A stretch of DNA of 64,000 nt from Hyperoplus lanceolatus (Eukaryota > Chordata > Actinopteri > Uranoscopiformes > Ammodytidae), in assembly GCA_026929865.2 (NCBI GenBank), contig CM049408.1, forward strand, positions 3,133,501 through 3,197,500, read 5' to 3'. This document shows, piece by piece, positions 20,846-30,508 of this stretch. Both the position numbers and the translations under genes were made by a program. The notes under the pieces were generated by a model, which was not told the origin of the DNA, searched no databases, and saw only the letters and a list, made by a program, of their open reading frames with translations. Within the stretch, counting starts at the first letter, position 1. Each line of letters starts with the position of its first letter.

Positions 20846-22043
20846 ATACTGTCTGCATTGTATAATATGTGTATGTATTGTTATTTTTACTTTGCATCTT
20901 AGAGCTCTCATAAAATTGGTCAATGTGAAACAGACCAACTGGGATGTCTTCCTGGATGCTACACTTTTTTCGTTGAGGTCCAAAATTCAGACCACCACCA
21001 AACATAGCCCTTTCCTCATGATGTATGGGAGAGAGGCCGTTTTCCCCTCTGAGGTCCCAGTTGACATGCCGGTCAGTTTGTTTCCGGAGTCCTTTGAAAA
21101 ATAATCATAATGGCTTATTGTACGATTAGTACATTTGCTTTACCAATCAGAGCTACAGCACAGTATATAGTAAAATGATTAGTTTGCTTAGTTGCTGTAT
21201 CTACAAACATAAACTGCACATAAAGATTGAAACTGTTTTTCATTAGACATTAAGCTGTTAAATATTTGGAACCAAGTTACTATTTTTGCAAGTTATTTGT
21301 CATTTCAGCTTTCCGACATCGTCATGCCAGAGGAGAAAAACTATAAAACATTTTTGGAAGATAAAATCGAGGCAATGGAGGCTGTGAAAAGGACCACAGC
21401 CGAAAATATCGCCAAGTGTCAGGAGAAACAGACCAAGGCATACGCAAAAAGGGGACAAAAGAAGCATCACCAGCATCACATTGCCGATGAGGTGCTTCTT
21501 TATAACATGAGGAAGAGGGGAAGGAAGGGGGGACGGATCCAGCCTGATTTTTTCGGACCTTATGTGATAAATTCAATCAGTGGCAAGCTTGTTTCCCTGA
21601 CAAATGCCAAAGGGGATGTCTTAAAGACAAAGTACAATGTGGACCACATTAAGCCTTACAGAAGGAGGCCAACTGATAGAGGTCCAGCATTGCAAACTGA
21701 ACAAGTTTTCATGCCACAGAGGCCTTCTGTGATCCATTAGCCCCCCCCCCAAAGAGGATGTCACAATCAAGGTAAAATCAAAATCACTATTTGAAAAGCC
21801 TCCATACTTCTGCTTTAATATAATGTCTGTTGTTCAATGTTTATTTAATATATTCTTCCTTTATGGAGTTTATTCATGTATTCTGTACACAATTACTGGA
21901 GAGTATGCCAAGTCGACATTTCATGACATTTCACATGCATGTTGTAACTGTGTGTACAACTGTGTATTTGACGAATAATAATCTTTAATATTAAAGGATC
22001 CACAAGTTTCCACCTTGAACACGCTGAGTGCAGAACAAAGAGG

Positions 22044-22134
22044 TTTGAGTTCTGAGTTCTGACCTGTTGGTCATTTGAGTTCTGCGTTCTGACCTGTTGG
22101 TCACTTGAGTTACTGAGTTCTGACCTGTTGGTCA
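22044..22134. repeat. 30-bp tandem repeat, three copies
   Basis: Three units of TTGAGTTCTGAGTTCTGACC/TGTTGGTCA-type sequence at 22044, 22074 and 22104. No spacers, so not CRISPR. Confidence 0.88.
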
Positions 22135-22265
22135 TTTATTTGGCACAACCCTATTGATTGTATGAAGATTGGGCCCATTGAAACTGTTCATGTGGGCCGT
22201 TACTGATATCGGCCCGATACTGATTAAAAAGTATCCATGGTTTAACATTCATGTTGTGCTTTCAG

Positions 22266-24019
22266 TTGAAATGCTGTGGGCTGCAGAGGACTATGGCCAA
22301 GTGGTGGCAAAGGTTGGACCATACACAATGTATGATTCATCCATACGCACACTGCATGACAATAACTGGCTGGCTGATGATGTAAGACACAAAAGAGAAC
22401 ATTTAAAAATATCTATTTATTTATTCATTCATTTATTTATTATAGTTTCTATTACTATTGTCAATTATTTTTTTCGATACAGGTTATTGATGGCTATATC
22501 TACATCAGCATTAAAGATCACCAGGCAAGTGGAAGTTATATGAATGTAGCTTTTGTTAGATGTTAACTATAATTTAGCATTATAAACTTCTATTGTTTTA
22601 AACAGGAGCCTGTTCACCAGCTCAGTGCTGTTGTTGCCACAACATTGTTTTGTGGACAGTTCAAGCCCCTCAAAAAGGTACTATATTTGTCACATTCATC
22701 ATCGGTTGTTATTATGGGCTGTGCTACATGTGGGGTTGTTCTGTTTGTTTTCTTATTTTGTTCTTTTTCCCTCTTTAATTTGCCACCGGCATATAACCAG
22801 GGGGAGAAACCTCAGTCTTGGCCCCTGCTCTGCTTGCTGCTGACCTGTTGCTACCTTGCTGCTGCAATGTTGCTGCCATGCTGCTGACCTATTTTGCCAT
22901 GCTGCTGCCTTGCTGCTGACCTGTTTTGCCATGTTGCTGCTGACCTTTGTTATGCTGCTGTTCTATTAATTTAATTAATTATCAGTTGTTACAGATGGGG
23001 TCGCAATTCCCCTAATGGCAACCCCTTGTGGAAACTGCAACTCAATCTGTAACAATCTAGCATTAGTGATTATCAATAACAACAAATAACAATAACTTTG
23101 TATTTAATCCATTCCTCAGATGAAGTTTCCAGTGGAAGACATTTGGATGTGCCCTGTCAATGTTGGGGCTCACTGGATCTTAGTGGTTTGGTTACCTTTC
23201 TTTTCTTTAATTTACAGTGCAATATTATTCATATCAGACATATTTATTACATGATCATTGTTACAGGCTACACCTACCGGACTCGTTCTCACTCTGTTAG
23301 CCAGCCCGTACCTCGACGGCATGCATCATGCAATCATGCATATAGATATTTTAATTGACCTCTGATGAAGCAGAGCGCATAGTAATTAAGTTATTAGGAT
23401 CTGCTAAATCAATGTAAATGTCGTAATCCGATGAGAGAATAACATGAATGCACTTAACATCTTTAGATTGTCAACATACAAGACAAGACACTTGTGGTGG
23501 TGGATCCACTGGGAAATGAAACTGTATATGCTCGGAAAGTCCTACGAAACTGGAGGTAACAGTGTTTGTGATAAAGTTCCAACTTTGAAAACATACAGAT
23601 TGGTCAGATTGAAGAAGACTTTTGCAATTTCACAACGGAAATTTTGAATCTTTTTCATGTTAAGACAATTGGCCTACTACATGTTCACTGTGGGTTTGAT
23701 TTTCCTTTTTTTTTAATAAAAATTAGGAATTTCTTGAGGCTTACAGGCTGTGGAACAAAGGGAGAAAAATGGACGGTGAAAACAATTAAACACTACATGC
23801 AGCAAGATTCCACCAGCTGTGGAATTTTAGTGTTAATGGTAAACATGTTTGTACTAATTGTATAGCCGTTTATAAGTAACTGAAAGTACTGTTACCATCT
23901 AAAATGCAATTTTGCAGTTTGCAGATGCTTATCTCAAACATGGAGACATCATTGATGTCCAAACAACTCAGCAGGCTGTTCATCGGGCACGAATGCATGT
24001 AGCCACTGCACTGCTTTAG
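22266..24019 (+). CDS. Multi-exon Ulp1/SENP-like (C48) cysteine protease
   Basis: Seven exons fit splice rules: 22266-22381, 22483-22524, 22606-22677, 23120-23185, 23467-23555, 23727-23838 and 23918-24019 (stop TAG 24017-24019). Motifs in order are NNWLADDVIDGYI (substrate-side 'WL.D..I'), NVGAHWILV (catalytic His), LVVVDPLGNE (Asp), and YMQQDSTSCGILV (oxyanion Gln and catalytic Cys). The whole H-D-Q-C set is present and no stop was met in the exons. The second exon ends at a GC donor (GCAAGT). The family cleaves SUMO-like modifiers; proteases of this type accompany several eukaryotic DNA transposons. It lies 525 bp after the integrase stop on the same strand and may be part of the same element. 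The 5' start exon was not identified. Confidence 0.7.
22715..22993. repeat. Repeat copy 2, same family as 13640-13992
   Basis: Starts TGGGCTGTGCTACATGTGGG and carries the same ATATAACCAGGGGGAGAAACC block and GCTGCTGACCTGTT repeats. The final ~70 bp of copy 1 are missing or different here. It sits in the third intron of the C48 protease gene. Confidence 0.75.
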
Positions 24020-24970
24020 TTTAAAGGTCAGTGACAACAAACACTGCATGCAGAGTTTTGCCCTTTTTGCAAATGAACCAAGACAACGAAGCAAAACTGC
24101 CCTTGAGCTGAGGTCATTCATTCATTGGACAGACATTCTAGGGCATGGAAAAGGAGGCAGTACAAAGTGAATACTGCCAAAGAGTAAACAATCGTGAAAA
24201 TATTCCATACTGCGATCGTCAAAATCCATGCAAATCCATAACCTCAGTCACATACGGTGATCAGTCTGTGTGGGTTACTTTTTACATTGTTAAACATAAC
24301 TATTTTTACAGATTTTAGTCATCATTTGGTCAGTGTTACAGAAAATATATAATGTTGTTAGTGTCTATTTAGCATAACACATGTATACATTTAAGTATAC
24401 GATGTGTGTGAATACTATTGTGTGATGTATTATCTTTTTTATTCACAAATTATACATTTGGAGTGTACCATGATTTATTTACTCATGGAATGATTGGAGT
24501 TGCCACAGTTTAAAAGCTTATGAAAATCATTGTTTCTACGGAATGTAGAGGACTACTGTGTGGGGTGCTCCTTTGCTGAAAATAATGCAGATGATTATTG
24601 AAATGGTAATGTATTACATAAAATATGAGCTTTGTATTATCAATTGACTCAAAACATTTGTTGTTTTTTTTGCCCAGTATGATCTTGACAGGACGGGGGC
24701 AAGCAAGAAGTCCTTTCCACACCCCTGCAAAACCAGATCGTTCTGATGCAGACAGTAATAATAATATGTGTCTCAGTTTCTATATCATTTTGTATGCATA
24801 TTCCTTCTGTTGTTTTAAATAACCTGATTTAGTAATAAAATGTTTTGTTCACAGAAGGAATACAAAAAGGAAAAAAAAGACAATGATGAAAGCAGCACAC
24901 AGCAAGTTTAAAAAAAAAACTGCTTGTATCTGAGTCAAAAAAAAAAAAGAAATGACAGAAAAAAAACAGG
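24020..24970. other. Region 3' of the protease, possible further exons
   Basis: No recognised domain. A short open stretch 24677-24755 and another, 24855-24912 (EYKKEKKDNDESSTQQV then stop), both follow AG dinucleotides and could be 3' exons. Element termini were not found. Confidence 0.3.
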
Positions 24971-24976
24971 AAGCTA

Positions 24977-25530
24977 CAGTGCTCTCCAAAAGTATTGGAA
25001 CCAGTATTGGAAGTAGACAGGAAACATTTGGGTTTGACACCAAAATATGAATATGAGACAATAGATCAACTTTGACCCATTGACATCAGTTGTTGTTTGT
25101 TTTGGGGGTTTACTCTCTTCAGTCTCATCTTCAGCAGGTAAAATGCATGCTCTATAGGGTTTAAGTCTGGAGATTGACTTGGCCAGTCTAAAACCTTCCA
25201 TTTCATGCCCCTGATTTACTCCTTTGTTGTTTTTGCAGTGTTTTGGGTCATTATCTTGCTGCATGATGATGGATCTTCCAATCAGTTTGGTTGCATTTTT
25301 CTTTAAATTGGCAGACAAAATGTTTGTGTAAACTTCTGAGTTCATTTAGCTGTTGCCATCATGTGTTACATCATCAATATAGATTAATGAGCCCATCCGA
25401 GAAGAAGCCATGCAAGTCCAAGCCATGACATTTCCTCCACCGTGTTTCACAGATGAGCTTGTATGTTTGGGATCATCAGCAGATCATTTCTTACTCCAAA
25501 CTTTAGCCTTTCCTTCACTTTGGTAAAGGT
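24977..25530 (-). pseudogene. Tc1-like transposase remnant (DD34E type)
   Basis: A TA at 24975-24976 precedes CAGTGCTCTCCAAAAGTATT, a Tc1-type terminus. On minus, from about 25500: [32 protein letters not shown], a stop, NSEVYTNILSANLKKNA, IIMQQDNDPKHC (second catalytic Asp). After a frameshift comes DWPSQSPDLNPIEHAFYLLK with the catalytic Glu. The distance fits DD34E. The N-terminal DNA-binding region and first Asp are missing, and stops and frameshifts inactivate it. Confidence 0.88.
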
Positions 25531-25699
25531 TCATCTTGGTAAGTAGTAATATTTGAGATCATTGATTGTTTTTATTATTGGATGATTGTTATCTATTGCA
25601 AACACACACACATACGAATCCCATTCACAATAATAAACAAGTTTTAATAATACTTTGCTACACTTTGCTTGTGTTTTTTTACTTTAATTGATTATTGAG

Positions 25700-26640
25700 T
25701 ATTGGTGTAAAATGTTATTCTGCATTGGGAGCAAAATTTGATAGAGGTAATTGGTCTATCCACATCCTGCACCCCTAAAATCTTCAATAAAGACATTATT
25801 AAACAGCATCAAAATATGCTCCCAAAATTCTTACAGTGTGCACAGGTGAGTAGTGGTGTAAAACAACGTAATTATGTACTACTGGGAGCAGCGTGTGATA
25901 GAGGTTATTGGTCTACAGAACAGATACACTACCAATGACGTAAGGTAGCATTTTCTGATTGGGAATAATATTAAAAAGCATCAAAATATGCTATCCATAT
26001 TCCTACAGTGTACATTGGATGAGTAGTGTTCTAAACTAACGTGATTCTGTAGCCTACTGGAAGCAGCGTTTCATATGTTATTGGTCTACAGATCAGATAG
26101 GCTACACTACCGGTAACGTAAGGTAGCATTTTCTGATAGGGTAGCATATATATTAAAAAGCATCAAAATATGCTAGCCATATTCTTACAGTACAGGGTGA
26201 GTACTGGTCAAAACTAACATGATTCGGTACTGGGGTTTGATTGGTTATTGGTCTACAGATCAGATACACTACCAATGACGTAAGGTAGCATTTTCTGATA
26301 GGGTTGCATATATATTAAAAATCATCAAAACATGCTACCCATATTCTTACAGTGTATTGTGGAATAGTATAGTGGTCTAAACTAACGTGATTCTGTACTG
26401 GGAGCAGTGTTTGATAGAGGTTATTGGTCTACAGATCAGATACACTACCAATGACGTAAGGTAGCATTTTCTGATAGGGTAGCAAATAATATTAAACAGC
26501 ATCGAAATATGCTCCCCATATTCTTACAGTGTACATAGGGTGAGTAGTGGTGTAAATAACGTGATTATGTTGTGGGAGCATCGTTTGATAGAGGTTATTG
26601 GTCTACAGCTCAAATACGCTACCAATGAGAGATCAACATT
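25700..26640. repeat. ~170-bp satellite, about five and a half units
   Basis: The landmark ATTGGTCTAC (or a close variant) occurs at 25749, 25907, 26080, 26247, 26423 and 26597, giving periods of 158, 173, 167, 176 and 174 bp. Each unit also holds TACCAATGACGTAAGGTAGC and CATCAAAATATGCT. The outer units are the most diverged, as expected of a tandem array. It lies exactly between two Tc1 remnants. Confidence 0.9.
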
Positions 26641-26870
26641 TCAGCTTTCATTTCCAGGTATTTACATCTGGATCTGAGACACAACACATAAGATATCATT
26701 ATTTTTAAAAGGAACACCACATCTTTAGGTGAGCAAAAGTATTAGAACAGATAGACATAAAACAAATTTAAGTGAATAAAACTTAATATTTTGTTGCAAA
26801 TTCTTCTCTTGCAATAACTGCATCAAGCCTGTGACCCATTGACATCACAAAACTTTTGCATTGATTATTA
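26640..26870 (-). pseudogene. Tc1 transposase C-terminus and 3' end
   Basis: On minus, VMSMGHRLDAVIAREEFATK, then Y and a TAA stop, the usual end of Tc1 transposases. It is followed by a 3' region with GCAAAAGTATTAGAAC-type Tc1 text. It may be the displaced end of the remnant at 24977, with the satellite between them. Confidence 0.75.
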
Positions 26871-26890
26871 TACTATCTATGCAAGATTGT

Positions 26891-27009
26891 TATAGCCTCG
26901 TTTGAGTAGGAGCCGTCTTGCTCAGACCTGTGCAATTATGACGCGCGTCTTGCGCACAGCATAATTGCGCAGGTCTGAGCAAGACGGCTCCTAGTCAAAC
27001 GAGGCTATA
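26891..27009. mobile_element. Inverted-repeat MITE, copy A
   Basis: Arms 26891-26940 and 26960-27009 are 50-bp reverse complements with two mismatches, starting TATAGCCTCGTTTGA. The 19-bp centre contains ACGCGCGTCTTGCGC. Two related copies lie at 29292-30469 and 31013-31175. Confidence 0.9.
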
Positions 27010-27459
27010 ATCTATGATTTAAAACACATTTGAAATGTTTTTTTTTCATATGTGTGTATATAGCCTTATAGCAAGTCTGATTTCTATTCAAGGTGGCTAT
27101 CATCTTTTCAAGTCTATTCATAACAATCAAACCATGTTCTACTCATTCATACTCCTTAAACTCCTCCCAAAAATGTAAATCATAAATGTAGTCTAGCTCT
27201 CAGTGTTTACTAATCAATAACACATATTGAACACATTATTAATTCCTGACAAAAACTCCATTCAAACTTGTTCAAATTCAAATATATTTATTTACAAAAA
27301 TAAAAAACAATGATTTAAAAAAGGAACAATATTATCTCAAAATTAAATTAAAGTTATATACAAAATGAAAATATTAATAAACTGAACTCAAAACTGATTT
27401 AACTGATTTAATAATTAATTGGCTGAATAAGAAAAAAACTGATTATTCTAAGTAAGTCT

Positions 27460-27461
<2 letters not shown>

Positions 27462-27514
<53 letters not shown>
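27462..27514. repeat. (GT)n microsatellite
   Basis: About 26 GT units, lying 29 bp beyond the stop codon of the OB-fold-like gene and hence in its 3' UTR or downstream flank. Confidence 0.95.
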
Positions 27515-27516
<2 letters not shown>

Positions 27517-27542
27517 GTGGGTCAACACCTCCCCTGGCATCT

Positions 27543-28855
27543 TCAATCGTCGTCTTCTTGTAAAATGTTTACCTCCTCGGGGCCTTTCCCGAAGGAAAGT
27601 TCAAGTCTAATTGGCATGGGGACGATGCCATCAGGGAAGGTGTTGACCCAGACCGTGTTGTGTATCTGGACCTCCTTCTCCACTTCGTCTATTAGATCCA
27701 CTGTTTTTTCCGTAATGCAAAATCCAATGGCACTGAATCTCACTTTTCCTTGCACCACCTATAGGAAATAAGAGTATAATTAGTTTCCTTAACCGGCCTG
27801 GTATGACAGCAATCCTATTGGTCAATACAATACATGTAGTCATTTTCTCACCTGGACTATGCTGTGGCCAGTGGACCATAGTTGGTGGAGAGTAGTCCCC
27901 CTCAGGTGGGACACTCTCAAAGGCCACCCGATCAACAGAGTACCGATGGTGGCCTCCCGCCACAGGGTGACTTTTATCGTCTTCTCGCCCTTCAATAACA
28001 CAAAAAGGCAGCATAAGTACTTATTTGCTAATAAAATATGATTCAGACAAACGTTGACGGGAAAGTTTTTTTTTTTACTATATAAATGACAAATATTATT
28101 CATTTATATACTAAAAATATGTATCTGGTATTGCAGTGAGCTGCTTCAGCAAAGCGACTACTGAGCTTGTTGTAAAACAAAAATATAAATTCAAAAAGGA
28201 TACCGTACCTGTTTAAGGGTGAGTTCCCTGAAAGGGACAGCTGGGCCGTATTTGCTGTCCCTCACCTTGAAAGGCTGCAGCTGAATGTGAAAGGAAAAGG
28301 ACAAATATTTTATTTAATTGGCATAAAACCTGCTAACATCCCTCTCTCTTTCTCTCTGCGTTTGGTGCAATATTGTCACTTAGAATGCATTTTATGGAAC
28401 TGAGTAAGAAGAACTATCTGCTTACATCTACAATGTCGCCCTGCAGTGTGATGTACACCTCCAGGTCGCTTTGTACAAGGTCCTGGATGGGAACCTCCAT
28501 GCTTGGCGGGGTCAGGAGATCCAAGGCCTCTTCCATCAGGTCCACTGATACGAATACATCGGAACATTTAAACAATTTCGACGTTTTGTGGCACAGGAGT
28601 GCCGAAGCATTGGCCTGGCTCCGATGGAAATTTTTGAAGACATAGCTGTCCTCTTCTTTTAGTATGATGGCCAGCTCTTTAAACAGGGTGACGGTGTATG
28701 GCCGCTTGCCATCTGAAATGGCAGCAGTGGTGTTGTGGTGTGAGTACACCGGCTTAGCCTCTTCAGGGCTGATGTCCCATTTTTGAACTTTTGTTGTCTG
28801 TTTCAGGCGCAGCACCTTGAAAGGCCTGGCCTTCTCCAGCATTTTGGATTCCATT
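27543..28855 (-). CDS. RPA-like OB-fold protein, spliced gene with intact reading frame
   Basis: Four exons on minus with GT/AG borders and all phase 0: 28426-28855 (ATG at 28852-28854), 28209-28280, 27852-27989 and 27543-27758 (TGA). Together they give 143+24+46+71 = 284 codons without a stop. The exon 1 acceptor (TTTTTTTAG) shows that a non-coding or short 5' exon lies upstream, not found. The stretch DLEVYITLQGDIVD, PFRELTLKQGEKTIKVTLWR, then LWSTGHSIVQ has the strand pattern of an RPA1-type OB fold (…VTLWxE…LxST), so single-stranded nucleic-acid binding is likely. The C-terminus is acidic (ILQEDDD). The family is unnamed to me and the OB call is by pattern. It sits divergently from the DUF4806-like gene at 30509. 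Confidence 0.6.
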
Positions 28856-29291
28856 CTAAAAAAAAATATAGATACAAGAAAAAAAGGTTATAAGAATTAG
28901 TATTTACAGAGGCAAGCAATTGTTTTTAAATTCAATTTAATTAAGAAACACAAAAGAAGCCAAATATACAGATTTTCAGGTAGCCAAGAATCTAAAAAAA
29001 AAAATTATTAGATGGATTTTTGTTTTGTTTTGTTTTTTCAATTTTCTGTAGGTATGCAGTGGGTAATTGATATCTTGTTACACACTCTTCTATGGTATAC
29101 ATCTTTTAAGTTGTTTGCAATAAGCCAGCAAAGCCAGAGAAGATGAAGAAGATAATAAACTCTATATTAATTCAGAATCTTGCACCCCTTATAAAATAGG
29201 TCAATTTGTTGCACACCCCGGGACACTAGGAGGCACTAAAGCAGCTTTTATGCTGACTTGCAGCCGCTTGCAGCTTGTCAAACAACAGAAA

Positions 29292-30469
29292 AGGCTCGTT
29301 CGACCTAACTTTCAGCTCGTCTGGAAAGTAGACGAGAGTAGCCGAGTGCAGTCGGGGGAGTGACGAAAATGCCTGACTGAAGCCGGACAGCTCCGAGTCG
29401 GAAGTAGCGTCCTTGTTGCGGATGCAGTTCGTTTTCTAGTTTTATTTTGAAGGCCTATTAGAAACATATTCGCAGGAGAGTCACACATGCTACAACCGAT
29501 TAGAAGCAGAACACAACACAAAGACGAGTAAACACTTTAAAAGCGAGGGGCATTTTCAAAACAAGAAACGAGATATAAGCTAATATCCCCATTCCCCACA
29601 CATCTTTATCTTTCTTGTTACTTTACTAGAACACCTACTTTTAAGTGATAAAGAATAATTTACAAGAATAATTTACAAATCCAAATAAAGGAGGTTTAGT
29701 ATTTCTCCCTTCACATAACGAATATGATCGGCCTAAATAAAGAAGGTCTAAGAAAAGATCCCTTATTATTATTGTAGAGATGGATATGATGAACTGTATT
29801 ATGATGTGTAACAAACAAACTACTTGTTGTAGTTTTGGTCTGGCTTTGCGACACTACATGTAAAATACAATTCCCAGACCATTTAGATCACTTGAAATAA
29901 GCCTATGATTTAATCTTAATGGTATAAAAATCACTTCACCAAGATCGTATGTGACTCAAGTTTGTGTTCACTTTTAAATATATCTATACAGGAGAGTTAC
30001 ACATCCAAATTATTTCTATGTCAAGGGTTCAGAGGTTTAACTCTGATTAAGTACATTTCTGCTTAAATGCATATTGTGGCGGCCTAATGATTAAACATAA
30101 ATTAAAATCAAAAAGAATGGATCGTAATTTAATTTTGAGCGGTGATGTCAGACTTTTGCCTAACCAATTGGGGAAACGCATCAAAGGCACGAGGTTTAAA
30201 CTCCCAATTAGCGCTCAGCTCCGCCTGTCAGCAAGACGTTTCCCATCAGACATTTCGCTCCCGCAGCCCGTGGGGAGCAACTGCAGCGACTTGCTCCAGT
30301 GTCTGTGTCCGTCTTGATACCGCGGGACTTCAAAGTCTCAAGCAGCCGAGCCGCAGCCAGCCACGGGTGCAAGTGGGACAAAAAGTCTAACCATAATGCA
30401 GTGCGCTCAGCAAGACGAGCGTCATAATTGCGCAGGTCTTAGCAAGACGGCGACAGGTCGAACGAGCCT
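29292..30469. mobile_element. Terminal-inverted-repeat element, copy B of the GCTCGTTCGA family
   Basis: AGGCTCGTTCGACCT (29292-29306) and AGGTCGAACGAGCCT (30455-30469) are exact 15-bp inverted repeats. The right interior (CAAGACGAGCGTCATAATTG) matches copies A and C. No transposase is recognisable in its 1178 bp. It fills the space between the two divergent genes and ends 40 bp before the ATG of the plus-strand gene. Confidence 0.8.
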
Positions 30470-30508
30470 AATGTCTGCGTATCCGGTCACGTGCATTATG
30501 GGCTAGCC

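Larger units (their letters stand above)
17531..21740 (+). pseudogene. Multi-exon Ginger-like DDE integrase, 5' exons missing
   Basis: Six exons with GT/AG borders: 17531-17706, 17773-17844, 17941-18174, 18274-18366, 20903-21071 and 21309-21740. Exon 1 holds the H2C2 zinc half (FHSSPIGGHSG); exon 2 has ECDKY, where the second zinc cysteine appears replaced by tyrosine. Exon 3 carries the first catalytic Asp (GIDLTGPLP) and the second (ILSDQGKEF). Exon 4 has HPQTNGLDEKTN with the catalytic Glu. Exon 6 ends with a GPY-type module (FFGPYVI, KTKYNVDHIKPYRR) and TAG at 21738-21740. It resembles Gypsy-integrase-derived Ginger transposases and GIN1/KRBA2-type genes. The phase between exons 4 and 5 is off by one base, so this copy is probably dead. 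A LINE fills intron 4. Confidence 0.75.

Noticed and set aside
17518-21740. Reading the integrase as a retroviral or Gypsy pol remnant
   Set aside because: Integrase sits in spliced exons with no protease, RT or RNase H of its own and no LTRs. The RT in the intron is a LINE in its own frame.
22044-22134. 30-bp direct repeats resembling a CRISPR array
   Set aside because: Units abut with no unique spacers, there are no cas genes, and the DNA is clearly eukaryotic. It is a minisatellite.
27466-27771. 101-codon plus frame starting in Cys-Val repeats
   Set aside because: Starts in a microsatellite and is the antisense of the OB-like gene's last exon.
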